A stretch of DNA of 34,813 nt from positions 1 through 34,813 of the forward strand of contig JAOPYK010000069.1 of NCBI GenBank assembly GCA_025964695.1, given 5' to 3'. The stretch comes from Streptosporangiaceae bacterium. GTDB lineage: Bacteria; Actinomycetota; Actinomycetes; Streptosporangiales; Streptosporangiaceae. Under the pieces are notes generated by a model that worked only from the letters and a program-made list of their open reading frames with translations, was not told the DNA's origin and did not search any database. The position numbers were made by a program, and so were the translations under genes. Shown piece by piece: positions 1 to 7,233 of this stretch (positions within the stretch are counted from its first letter, which is position 1; every line of letters begins with the position of its first letter).

Positions 1-805
1 TCACGCCGACCATGGCGACGATCTCCTCGACCAGAAAGGCGTTGCCCTCCGAGCGGTCCAGCACCACGTCGACCAGCGTGGCCTCCGCGCTGCGGCCGAG
101 GATCGCGGTGACCTGGGCGGTGACCTCGCTGCGGTCGAACCGGGCCAGCTCCAGCCGCCGTACCGCCCGTATCCGCTCCCAGCCGCTGAGCAGCGGCCGA
201 AGCGGATGGCGCCGATGGATTTCATCCGACCGGTAGGTGACCACGACCAGGACGGGCACCTCGCGGAGCGCGCGGATCAGGTGCGCGAGCAGCTCGAGCG
301 TGGACTGGTCGGCCCAGTGCAGGTCCTCCACCACGAACAGCAGCGGCTGGGAGGCGGCGACCCGCTCGATCACATCGAGTACGAGCTCGGGCAGCTGGGC
401 GATCTGGCCGACCGCGGACCCACCGGGCGCGAGCGTGGGGTGCAGGCTCGGCAACAGCTGGGCGAGTGGTCCGCGTGCCGGTCCTAGCCAGTACTCCAGC
501 TCATCAGGCAACGCAGACCTGGCCAGCGCGCGCAACGCCTCGACCAGCGGCGCGAGCGGCAGCCCCTCAGGCCCGAGCTCCACACACCGTCCCGACAGCA
601 CCCGGAATCCGGCCTCCGTGGCACTGTCGATGGCCTCCTCGACAAGGCGCGTCTTTCCGACGCCGGCCTCGCCACCCACAAGTACGAACCCGGGTTCGCC
701 CCCAGCGACCCGGGTCAGCTCAGAGCGGATGATCTCAAGTTCCCCCTGCCGACCCACGAAAAGTGGGCTGACCACCGCCACCGCCACCGCCATGGACGGA
801 ATCAT
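1..805 (-). CDS. AAA/LuxR-type ATPase, 3' end outside window
   Basis: N-terminal ATPase half of a large STAND/LuxR (LAL)-type regulator; the stop codon lies beyond position 1. Reading leftward from about 793 the protein shows 'LFVGRQGELEII', a Walker A loop 'GGEAGVGKTR', then 'LLFVVEDLHWAD' (Walker B plus the family's HWAD signature), and later 'RSEGNAFLVEEI', all diagnostic of the AAA_16/LuxR ATPase family. Such proteins normally exceed 800 residues and end in a LuxR helix-turn-helix, which would be off the window. Two in-frame ATGs exist (805 and 793) and neither has a strong Shine-Dalgarno sequence, so the start is uncertain. The frame stays open upstream, so a longer N-terminus is possible. 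The ATPase identity is clear from motifs; the target genes are unknown. Confidence 0.85.
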   Translation of the reverse strand, partial: MIPSMAVAVAVVSPLFVGRQGELEIIRSELTRVAGGEPGFVLVGGEAGVGKTRLVEEAIDSATEAGFRVLSGRCVELGPEGLPLAPLVEALRALARSALPDELEYWLGPARGPLAQLLPSLHPTLAPGGSAVGQIAQLPELVLDVIERVAASQPLLFVVEDLHWADQSTLELLAHLIRALREVPVLVVVTYRSDEIHRRHPLRPLLSGWERIRAVRRLELARFDRSEVTAQVTAILGRSAEATLVDVVLDRSEGNAFLVEEIVAMVGV

Positions 806-915
806 CGCATACAGCGGCAAATACTCCGGATGTGAAACGGATTCAGGGTGCAGTGGCTCCGCCGATACGGCGAGGACGTCGTGTGACGTGCCCGCCGTAC
901 CGCCGTACCTGGTGA

Positions 916-1293
916 TCAACCCTTGCCGACCTTGACCGACACGACGATCTTGGCCGGGGTGCCGACTCCCTTGGTGGCGGCCAGGGTGAACTTGTAGGTG
1001 CCGACTCGGGTGGGCTTGCCGGACAGGGTGCCGTTGGCGGCCAGCTTCAGGCCCCGCGGCAGGTTCCCGGCGGCCAGGGAGACCTTCGGGGTGGGCGTAC
1101 CGATGGCGACGAACCTGTGGCTGCGCAACGCCAGGCTGGAGTCGTAGCCGGCAGCGACCTGCACGACACCGGTCAGACCGCTCACCCGCACCGGCACCGG
1201 CACCGGCACCGAGCTAGGCGTCGTCGTCCCGTTGCCCAGCTCTCCTTTCGCGTTATCGCCCCACGCCCACGCGGTACCATCCGCGCGCACGGC
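916..1293 (-). pseudogene. RCC1-repeat / Ig-like domain protein, 3' remnant
   Basis: Remnant of a secreted RCC1-repeat protein. The visible part begins inside one RCC1 blade ('RADGTAWAWGDN', 'GELGNGT', 'QVAAGYDSSLALRS'). It then jumps straight into a putative-Ig (He_PIG) domain ('LPRGLKLAANGTLSGKPT', 'GTYKFTLAAT') and stops at 916. RCC1 proteins normally carry five to seven blades and a signal peptide; here an in-frame stop lies a few codons upstream and there is no signal sequence or ribosome site. The break after 'ALRS' looks like an internal deletion joining blade and Ig domain. A GTG at 1290 could in principle start a ~124-residue protein, but I judge it a decayed gene. Confidence 0.6.
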
Positions 1294-1411
1294 ACGAGCC
1301 GCCGCGCTCGGTCAGGCACTTCGTGGCCTCGTCCGCTCGGGAGTTGTCCACCGTTGTTCGGGTTTCACGGGCGCCGGGAACCCGATCCGGCGCCGCGGCG
1401 CTCGATCGCGC

Positions 1412-1562
1412 CGGCGATCTGCAGGACAAAACCGGCTGTGAGCGCCACGTCGAGTGCGTTGTCGCCGCTTTCGAGAAGACTCGTCCCGACGGCGGAGGCG
1501 AGCCACTGGATGCTCGCCACCATGTGGACGTCACCGGTCAACTCGGGGCGGGAAGTGAACAC
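1412..1562 (-). pseudogene. gamma-glutamyltransferase, 5' stub
   Basis: First ~50 codons of a second gamma-glutamyltransferase. The stub starts at GTG 1562 behind a good ribosome site (GGAAGGGA) that overlaps the end of the upstream ABC ATPase gene, so it was the last gene of the peptide-importer operon. Residues 'FTSRPELTG', 'WLASAVGTSLLESGDNALD' and 'TAGFVLQI' align with 'FTTRPTLQG', 'WLASSTAMAMLEDDGNAFD' and 'AAGFVLHV' of the intact enzyme at 7234-9027. After that point homology ends and the frame reads low-complexity arginine/glycine until a stop. The catalytic threonine region is absent, so it cannot be active. It is paralogous rather than a recent copy, since many positions differ. Confidence 0.7.
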
Positions 1563-1564
1563 GG

Positions 1565-2563
1565 CTAGTCCCTTCCACTCGTGATGTCGGGCACCTCGGC
1601 GGACGTGACGAGGTGGCAGGCGACTGGTTGGTCCTCGCCTCGCACCGCGACCAGCCTCGGTGTCTCCGTACGGCAAATGTCGACCGCCAGCGGGCAGCGG
1701 GTGTGGAACCTGCAGCCGGAGGGCGGGTCGAGGGGGCTCGGCACCTCACCTCTGAGCACGACGCGCCGCCGCCCCCGCTGACGCACCGGGTCGGGTTCGG
1801 GCGCGGCAGACAGCAGCGCCTGCGTGTAGGGATGCTGCGGCTCGGCGAAGATCTTCTTCGTCGGACCGGTCTCCACGATCTGACCGAGGTACATCACCGC
1901 GATCCGGTCTGCGAGGAACTCCACGACCGACAGGTCATGGGTGATGAACAGGCAGGAGAAGCCCATGTCCTTCTGCAGGTCGGCGACCAGGTTGAGCACC
2001 GAGGCCTGCACGGAGACGTCCAGCGCCGACACAGGCTCGTCGGCCACGACGAGCTTGGGCTCGAGGATCAGGGCGCGGGCGAGTCCGACCCGCTGACGTT
2101 GCCCGCCGGACAGCTGATGCGGATAGCGGGTGCGCATCTCGGCGCGTAGGCCGACGCGCTCCAGTATCGCCGTCACGCGCTCGCCGACCTCCCCGGCGCG
2201 CGCGATCCGGTGCCGGCGCAGCGGCTCGCCGATGATCTGGCCGACGGTGAAACGCGGGTTGAGCGAGGCGTACGGGTCCTGGAAGACCGTGTGCACGTCC
2301 CGGCGCAGCGGCCGGAGCGCGCGCCGCGACAGATGGGTGATGTCACGGCCGGCGAGGCGGACGGAGCCCGCGGTGGGCTCGGTCAAGCGCAGGACGCACT
2401 TGCCGATCGTCGACTTGCCGCTGCCCGACTCACCGACCAGGCCGAGCACTTCGCCATGCCCGATCGACAGCGAGACTCCGTCGACGGCGCGCACGGCCTC
2501 CCCGCGTCCCCGGGCGCGGTAGTGCTTCACCAGGTCGTTCACTTCGAGAACAGGCACGCTCAT
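1565..2563 (-). CDS. peptide ABC transporter ATP-binding protein (OppF/DppF type)
   Basis: Second ATPase subunit of a five-gene oligopeptide/dipeptide importer, 332 residues, the usual length. It shows Walker A 'GESGSGKST', ABC signature 'LSGGQRQRV', Walker B 'LVVADEPVSALD', H-loop 'FITHDLSV', and the C-terminal oligopeptide-ABC extension with Cys-containing 'CRFHTRCPL'. The start is ATG 2563, which overlaps the stop of the preceding ATPase gene in an ATGA; the longer open frame upstream runs through that gene and is not used. Overlap implies translational coupling and 1:1 stoichiometry with its partner. It energises uptake at the inner face of the membrane. Confidence 0.95.
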   Translation of the reverse strand: MSVPVLEVNDLVKHYRARGRGEAVRAVDGVSLSIGHGEVLGLVGESGSGKSTIGKCVLRLTEPTAGSVRLAGRDITHLSRRALRPLRRDVHTVFQDPYASLNPRFTVGQIIGEPLRRHRIARAGEVGERVTAILERVGLRAEMRTRYPHQLSGGQRQRVGLARALILEPKLVVADEPVSALDVSVQASVLNLVADLQKDMGFSCLFITHDLSVVEFLADRIAVMYLGQIVETGPTKKIFAEPQHPYTQALLSAAPEPDPVRQRGRRRVVLRGEVPSPLDPPSGCRFHTRCPLAVDICRTETPRLVAVRGEDQPVACHLVTSAEVPDITSGRD

Positions 2564-3561
2564 GAGCCGCCTCCCTTGGTCGGCACCGGTTCGATGGGGT
2601 GGAAACAGGCTGTGAGATGTCCGCCGCCGTACGCCTCGAGTGCGGGACGCGTAGCCTCGCATCCGGCCTGGACTCGCGAGCAGCGCGGATGGAAGGCGCA
2701 TTCTTCCGGATCCGCGAACGGTGGCGGCACCAGGCCTGGGATTTCGGAGAGCCGCCGGCGCCCGTCGTCGCCCAAGACCGCGGCCGAGGGCAAAGCGCGC
2801 ATGAGTCCCGCCGTGTACGGGTGACGCGGACGGGCGAACAGCCCGGTCACCGGAGCCTGCTCGACAACGCGGCCCGCGTACATGACGAGCGCGCGGTCGG
2901 CGATGTCGGCGACCACCCCGAGATCGTGCGTGATCAAGATGATCGCGGTGCCGAGCCGGTCGCGAAGATCACGAAAAACGTCGAGCACGCCGGCCTGGAT
3001 CGTCACGTCAAGCGCCGTGGTCGGCTCATCGGCGATCAGGACCTTTGGCGAGCACGCCACCGCGATCGCGATCATGACCCGCTGGCGCATGCCGCCGGAG
3101 AGCTGGTGAGGATACTCCCTGACCCGCCGCGCCGGCGCGGGAATACCCACCAGCTCAAGCAGCTCGACGGCACGGGCCCGGGCGGCGGAGCGGGACATGT
3201 GCTCGTGCCTGCGCAGCACCTCGGCGATCTGGTAACCGACCGTGAAAGACGGGTTGAGCGAGGTCATCGGCTCCTGGAACACCACGGACACGTCCTTGCC
3301 GCGGATCTCTCGCAGCTGCCTCTCGGACAGCCCGGTGAGCTCACGCCCGTCCAGCCGGATCGAGCCGGACAGCCGGGTGGTGTCCGGTGGCAGCAACCGA
3401 GGTACCGACATCGCGGTGACCGACTTGCCACAGCCCGACTCTCCGCACAACCCAAGGATCTCGCCGCGTTCCAGGCTCAGCGAGACGTCCCGGACGGCTT
3501 GCACCTCACCGTCCTCGGTGTCGAAGCCGACCCGCAGGCCGGTGATCTCCAGCAGGCTCAT
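2560..3561 (-). CDS. peptide ABC transporter ATP-binding protein (OppD/DppD type)
   Basis: First ATPase subunit of the importer, 333 residues. Visible motifs are Walker A 'GESGCGKSVT', Q-loop 'VVFQEPMTSLNP', signature 'LSGGMRQRV', Walker B 'VLIADEPTTALD' and H-loop 'LITHDLGV'. The oligopeptide-ABC C-terminal motif has spaced cysteines ('CAFHPRCSRVQAGC', then 'TACFHP'), as in DppD proteins where this region can hold an iron-sulfur cluster. It overlaps its upstream permease gene by four bases and its downstream partner by four bases. Substrate specificity cannot be read from the ATPase; the operon neighbours point to peptides. Confidence 0.95.
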   Translation of the reverse strand: MSLLEITGLRVGFDTEDGEVQAVRDVSLSLERGEILGLCGESGCGKSVTAMSVPRLLPPDTTRLSGSIRLDGRELTGLSERQLREIRGKDVSVVFQEPMTSLNPSFTVGYQIAEVLRRHEHMSRSAARARAVELLELVGIPAPARRVREYPHQLSGGMRQRVMIAIAVACSPKVLIADEPTTALDVTIQAGVLDVFRDLRDRLGTAIILITHDLGVVADIADRALVMYAGRVVEQAPVTGLFARPRHPYTAGLMRALPSAAVLGDDGRRRLSEIPGLVPPPFADPEECAFHPRCSRVQAGCEATRPALEAYGGGHLTACFHPIEPVPTKGGGS

Positions 3562-4445
3562 CGGCTGCTCCGGGGGTCAAGGACGTCGCGCAGGCCATCG
3601 CCGAGCAGGTTGAACCCGAGCGTGGCGAGCGCGATCATCAGGCCGGGCCAGATCGCCAGCCATGGCGCCTGGTCGAGGAACTGCTGCGCGCTGGTGAGCA
3701 CCACTCCCCATGACGGGGTCGGCGGCTGCACGCCGAGGCCCAGGAAGGACAGCGTGGCCTCGCCGATGATCGCCGTGGGAATACCCACGGTGGCCTGCAC
3801 GATCAGGGCGCTGGTCGCACCGGGCAGCACGTACCGGAACATGATGCGTCCATCCCCGGCGCCGTCGGCGACCGCCGCCGCCACATAGTCCATCTCGCGG
3901 ATGACGAGCACCTCGCCTCGGGTGATCCGGATGATTCCCGGGAGCTGGTGGACGCCGAGCGCGATGATCACGTTGCGCAGCGACGGGCCCAGGATAGCGG
4001 CCATGCCCACCGCGAAGATCAGAAACGGAAAGGCGAGCACGACGTCGACCAGGCGCATCACAACCGGGTCAAGAAAACGCCGGTAGTACCCGGCGACGAG
4101 CCCTACCGGGATGCCGACCACCATTGCCAGCAGTATCGACAGCACCCCCGCTTCGAGCGAAACCCGCGCCCCGTAAGCGATCCGGGCAAGCGCGTCGCGC
4201 CCCAGGTCGTCGGTGCCGAGCAGGTGCGCGGCCGAGGGCGGTGCCAGTGTCGCGGTGTAGTCCTGGGCGGCCGGGTCGGCGGTCAGGAACGGGATGGCGA
4301 TCGCCAGGATAAGGAATCCGGAGACGATCACGAGCCCCACCATCGCCGCCGGTCGCCTACGGAACCGCCGCCAGGTCTGCCGGGCTCGGCCGGGCGGCAC
4401 GCGGATCTGCCCTGCCGGTGAGACGGCGAGCAGCTGGTCAGCCAT
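3558..4445 (-). CDS. peptide ABC transporter permease (OppC/DppC type)
   Basis: Inner-membrane permease of 295 residues. It has an OppC N-terminal segment ('WRRFRRRPAAMVGLVIVSGF', first membrane span), then the characteristic 'HLLGTDDLGRDALARIAYGARVSL' region (quoted in part), several spans, and the EAA loop 'GEATLSFLGLGVQPPTPSWG' that contacts the ATPases. The C-terminus 'FNLLGDGLRDVLDPR' is typical of the family. ATG 4445 overlaps the end of the OppB-type gene by eight bases. Together with that gene it forms the transmembrane channel. Confidence 0.95.
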   Translation of the reverse strand: MADQLLAVSPAGQIRVPPGRARQTWRRFRRRPAAMVGLVIVSGFLILAIAIPFLTADPAAQDYTATLAPPSAAHLLGTDDLGRDALARIAYGARVSLEAGVLSILLAMVVGIPVGLVAGYYRRFLDPVVMRLVDVVLAFPFLIFAVGMAAILGPSLRNVIIALGVHQLPGIIRITRGEVLVIREMDYVAAAVADGAGDGRIMFRYVLPGATSALIVQATVGIPTAIIGEATLSFLGLGVQPPTPSWGVVLTSAQQFLDQAPWLAIWPGLMIALATLGFNLLGDGLRDVLDPRSSR

Positions 4446-5397
4446 GTGCCACCCCCGACAGCCGAATCCGCGGGTTCAACAGCGCGTACACGATGTCGAC
4501 GAGCAGGTTGACCACGATGTATCCGGCCACGGTGACCAGGACGACGGCCTGGATGACCGGGTAGTTGCGGGTCAGCACGGCGTCGATGGTGAGCTTGCCG
4601 AAGCCCGGAATGACGAAGATCTGCTCGGTCACCACCGCGCCGCTGATCAGCGCGCCGAGCTGGAGCCCTAGAACGGTCACCACCGTGGTCAGGCTGTTGC
4701 GCAGGGCGTGCACGCCGATCACCGCCCGCTCCGGCAAGCCCTTCGACCGGGCCGTACGAACATAATCGGCGGAGAGCGATTCGAGCATCGCCGAACGAGT
4801 CTGCCGCATGAGCACCGCTGCGAACCCGGTGCCGAGTACCAGGGCGGGCAGCAGCATGCGCTCCAGATTGCCGCCCGGGTCGCCGGTGAAGGGCAGGTAT
4901 CCCGAGGCGGGCAGCCAGTGCAACTGGACCGAGAACAGCAGGATGGCGAGGATCCCGAGCCAGAAGTGCGGCACGGAGAGCCCGATCAGGCCGAAGCCGG
5001 TGGCGATGTAGTCGGCGAACCGGCCACGCCTGGCCGCGGCGACGATGCCGGCCGTGACGCCGACCCCGATGGCGACGAGCATGGCCAGCACGGACAATTC
5101 GATCGTCACCGGCAGCCGCTGGGCCAGGATGTGGCCGACCGGCAGCCGGTCCTGGGTGGAGCGGCCGAAGTCGCCCTGGAACACCTGGCTCAGATAATGC
5201 GCGTACTGCACCGGCACGGGCTTGTCGAGACCGTACTCGTGACGGATGGCGGCGATCGTCCCCGGCGTGGCGTCCTGCCCGGCGAGCACGAGTGCCGGGT
5301 CGCCGGGCAGCGCCCTGACCCCTAGGAAGACCAGGACGCTGCCCAGGAAAAGGACGATTGCCGCCGCGCCGATACGACGCAGGATGAACAGGGTCAT
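4438..5397 (-). CDS. peptide ABC transporter permease (OppB/DppB type)
   Basis: Inner-membrane permease of 319 residues. It begins 'MTLFILRRIGAAAIVLFLGS' (first span), contains 'VRALPGDPALVLAG', 'YGLDKPVPVQYAHYL' and 'GDFGRSTQ', which are OppB/DppB hallmarks, and carries the loop 'DYVRTARSKGLPERAVIGVH' (EAA-type ATPase contact). It ends with 'LVDIVYALLNPRIRL'. It starts only three bases after the stop of the binding-protein gene, with any ribosome site inside that gene, which indicates tight coupling. Five to six hydrophobic spans are visible. Confidence 0.95.
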   Translation of the reverse strand: MTLFILRRIGAAAIVLFLGSVLVFLGVRALPGDPALVLAGQDATPGTIAAIRHEYGLDKPVPVQYAHYLSQVFQGDFGRSTQDRLPVGHILAQRLPVTIELSVLAMLVAIGVGVTAGIVAAARRGRFADYIATGFGLIGLSVPHFWLGILAILLFSVQLHWLPASGYLPFTGDPGGNLERMLLPALVLGTGFAAVLMRQTRSAMLESLSADYVRTARSKGLPERAVIGVHALRNSLTTVVTVLGLQLGALISGAVVTEQIFVIPGFGKLTIDAVLTRNYPVIQAVVLVTVAGYIVVNLLVDIVYALLNPRIRLSGVAHG

Positions 5398-5400
5398 CGT

Positions 5401-7011
5401 CTACTGCGCCGTGTATCCGGCGGTGGCGAGCCGCGGAAGCCCGTCCGAGTAGTACCGGATGCCCGCGATGTTCTTCCGCACGCCGAGGTAGTACCGGTTG
5501 TGGTACAGGTAGATCACCCCGCGTAGCTCGGCGGCCCGCTGGATCGCCTTGCCGTACAGGTCCGTGCGCTGCGCGGGATCGGTCGTGGCAGCGGCCTGCT
5601 TGACCGGGTCGTCGATCCCGGTGTCGGACATCCCGGCGTAGTTTTGCTTTCCGCCGGTGGTGACCAGGCCGGTCAGATCACCGTCCGGGTCGATGCGCCC
5701 GCTGAAGCTGTGCAGCAGGGCGTCGAACTTGCCGGCCGCGCCCTGCGCCACCGAGGTGGCGTAGTCGATCGGCTGCACCGCGACGTTGAAGCCGGCCTCC
5801 TTGCTCATCTGCTGGATCACCTGGCCGAGCCGCATGTTGGCCGCGTCCGACGGCACGGTGAGCGTCACCGGGATCGGTGTCTTCGCCCCCGACTTCGCGA
5901 CGAGCTGCTTGGCCGTGGCGACGTCACGGGTCGAGCAGGTCAGGCTCTTCGACCGGTACGCGCTGTTCAACGGGAGCGGGGCGCAGTCGGGCTGGTGGAG
6001 CCCGTTGTAGACGGTCTTGTTGATGACATTACGGTCCAGGGACAGCTCGAACGCCTGGCGAAGCTCGGGGCTCTTGCCCAGCGGCGTGCCCACCTGGCCT
6101 GGCTTCTCGGTAGAGCCGTTGACGTTACCGACGTTGATGTCGATGTCGGCGTAGCCCAGGCCTCCACCGGAGACCACGCGCAGATTCGGGTCGGACTGCA
6201 CGCCCGACACGGTGGTGGTGGCCAGGTTGTCAGCGATCTGCACGTCGCCGGACTTGAGGTTCGCGGCCCGTACGTTCGGATCCACGATGATCTTGTAGAC
6301 GATCCGGTCGAGTTTGACCTTGGCCGCATCGTAGTAGTCCGGAGCGCGGTCGAACACGATCTGGTTGCCCGAGGTGCGGCTCGCGAACTTGAACGGGCCC
6401 ACGCCGACGGGATTCGTGCCGAAGTTGTCGCCCTCCGCGTCCAGCGCCTTCGGTGACATGATCATCCCGGCCCGGTCGGCGAGCTGCGCGCTGAGCGGCG
6501 TGTACCGCCGGGACAAGGTCAGCTTAACGGTGGCCGGATCCATCACGTCGACCTTCTGCACCGCGGCGAGGTCGGAGATCCGGGACGACTTCTTCCAGGT
6601 GCGGTGGCGATCGAGTGACTTCTTCACGGCCGCCGCGTCGAAGACGGTGCCGTCGTTGAACTTGACGCCGGTACGCAACTTAATGATTGCCGTTCTACCG
6701 TCCGCCGAGACCTCGGGAAGCGCGGTCGCGAGTTGGGGCACCAGCTTCGCGTCGGCGTCGATGTCGTACAGCTTCTCACTGAAGGACGTGAACACCTCCC
6801 GGGCGAGAAAGGTGGTGGACGTGCTCGGATCCAGCGTGTCGGGGTCCGCGGAGAGCGCGATGCTGAGGGTCCCACCGCTCCTCACCGGCCGGTTGTCGGC
6901 CGCGGCCCCGGTGACCGAGGGGGCCGACGTGGTCGTGCCCCCACCGGAGCACGCGGCGGCGAGGGCGAGGGGGAAGGCGGCGAGCGCGCCCATGAGCTTG
7001 CGGGTGTGCAT
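5401..7011 (-). CDS. peptide ABC transporter substrate-binding lipoprotein (SBP family 5)
   Basis: Extracytoplasmic solute receptor of 536 residues. ATG 7011 is preceded by AAAGGA at good spacing and gives 'MHTRKLMGALAAFPLALAAAC', a lipoprotein signal with lipobox LAAAC. A longer upstream frame would bury the signal, so it was rejected. The mature part has SBP_bac_5 landmarks: 'SGGTLSIALSADPDTLDPS', 'KFNDGTVFDAAAVKKSLDR', 'NPVGVGPFKF', 'PELRQAFELSLDRN'. It delivers peptides or related ligands to the downstream permeases. The adjacent gamma-glutamyltransferase suggests gamma-glutamyl peptides or glutathione-like compounds, but that is inference; family 5 proteins also bind nickel chelates and other ligands. 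Confidence 0.93.
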   Translation of the reverse strand: MHTRKLMGALAAFPLALAAACSGGGTTTSAPSVTGAAADNRPVRSGGTLSIALSADPDTLDPSTSTTFLAREVFTSFSEKLYDIDADAKLVPQLATALPEVSADGRTAIIKLRTGVKFNDGTVFDAAAVKKSLDRHRTWKKSSRISDLAAVQKVDVMDPATVKLTLSRRYTPLSAQLADRAGMIMSPKALDAEGDNFGTNPVGVGPFKFASRTSGNQIVFDRAPDYYDAAKVKLDRIVYKIIVDPNVRAANLKSGDVQIADNLATTTVSGVQSDPNLRVVSGGGLGYADIDINVGNVNGSTEKPGQVGTPLGKSPELRQAFELSLDRNVINKTVYNGLHQPDCAPLPLNSAYRSKSLTCSTRDVATAKQLVAKSGAKTPIPVTLTVPSDAANMRLGQVIQQMSKEAGFNVAVQPIDYATSVAQGAAGKFDALLHSFSGRIDPDGDLTGLVTTGGKQNYAGMSDTGIDDPVKQAAATTDPAQRTDLYGKAIQRAAELRGVIYLYHNRYYLGVRKNIAGIRYYSDGLPRLATAGYTAQ

Positions 7012-7172
7012 GGAGCGTCCTTTTTTCAAAGGGCATCTGGCGACCAAGAGGGGCCAAACTCCCAGCGCTTCGTTTCGGGTGACGCCGACGGTAGTTCCTA
7101 TCCTCCTGTGCACGATTTCGGAGAGGTTAATTACTGTTACGATCTTTTATTCTATGAAATAGCATGACGAAA
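7012..7172 (-). promoter_or_regulatory. leader and probable promoter of the peptide-importer operon
   Basis: AT-rich stretch (about 7125-7172) in an otherwise GC-rich window, lying upstream of the lipoprotein gene and downstream of the hairpin. It contains a short dyad CTATGAAATAG at 7152-7162 that resembles the CTAT/ATAG half-sites in front of the LysR gene at 9178-9209. A ribosome site AAAAAAGGAC precedes ATG 7011. I cannot assign -35 and -10 hexamers with confidence. Confidence 0.4.
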
Positions 7173-7222
7173 AGCGAATAACGAATAGCGGTCCGAACTC
7201 GGACCGCTATTCGTTATTCGCT
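7173..7222 (-). terminator. 24-bp perfect hairpin after the gamma-glutamyltransferase gene
   Basis: Left arm 7173-7196 and right arm 7199-7222 are exact reverse complements, separated by only two bases (AC). The arms contain a CGAATA-ACGAATA internal repeat. The hairpin starts 11 bases beyond the stop of the ggt gene, so termination of that transcript is the simplest role. The U-run that follows on the minus strand is poor. Because the structure is symmetrical it could also act as a cruciform or a protein site. Confidence 0.6.
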
Positions 7223-7233
7223 ATTACCGTCGG

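Noticed and set aside
1185-1212. CACCGG-type hexamer repetition
   Set aside because: It encodes a Val-Pro repeat in the RCC1-like fragment, so it is coding low complexity rather than a regulatory repeat.
2599-3888. Plus-strand open frame opposite the ABC ATPase and permease genes
   Set aside because: Antisense to genes with complete Walker and ABC signature motifs.
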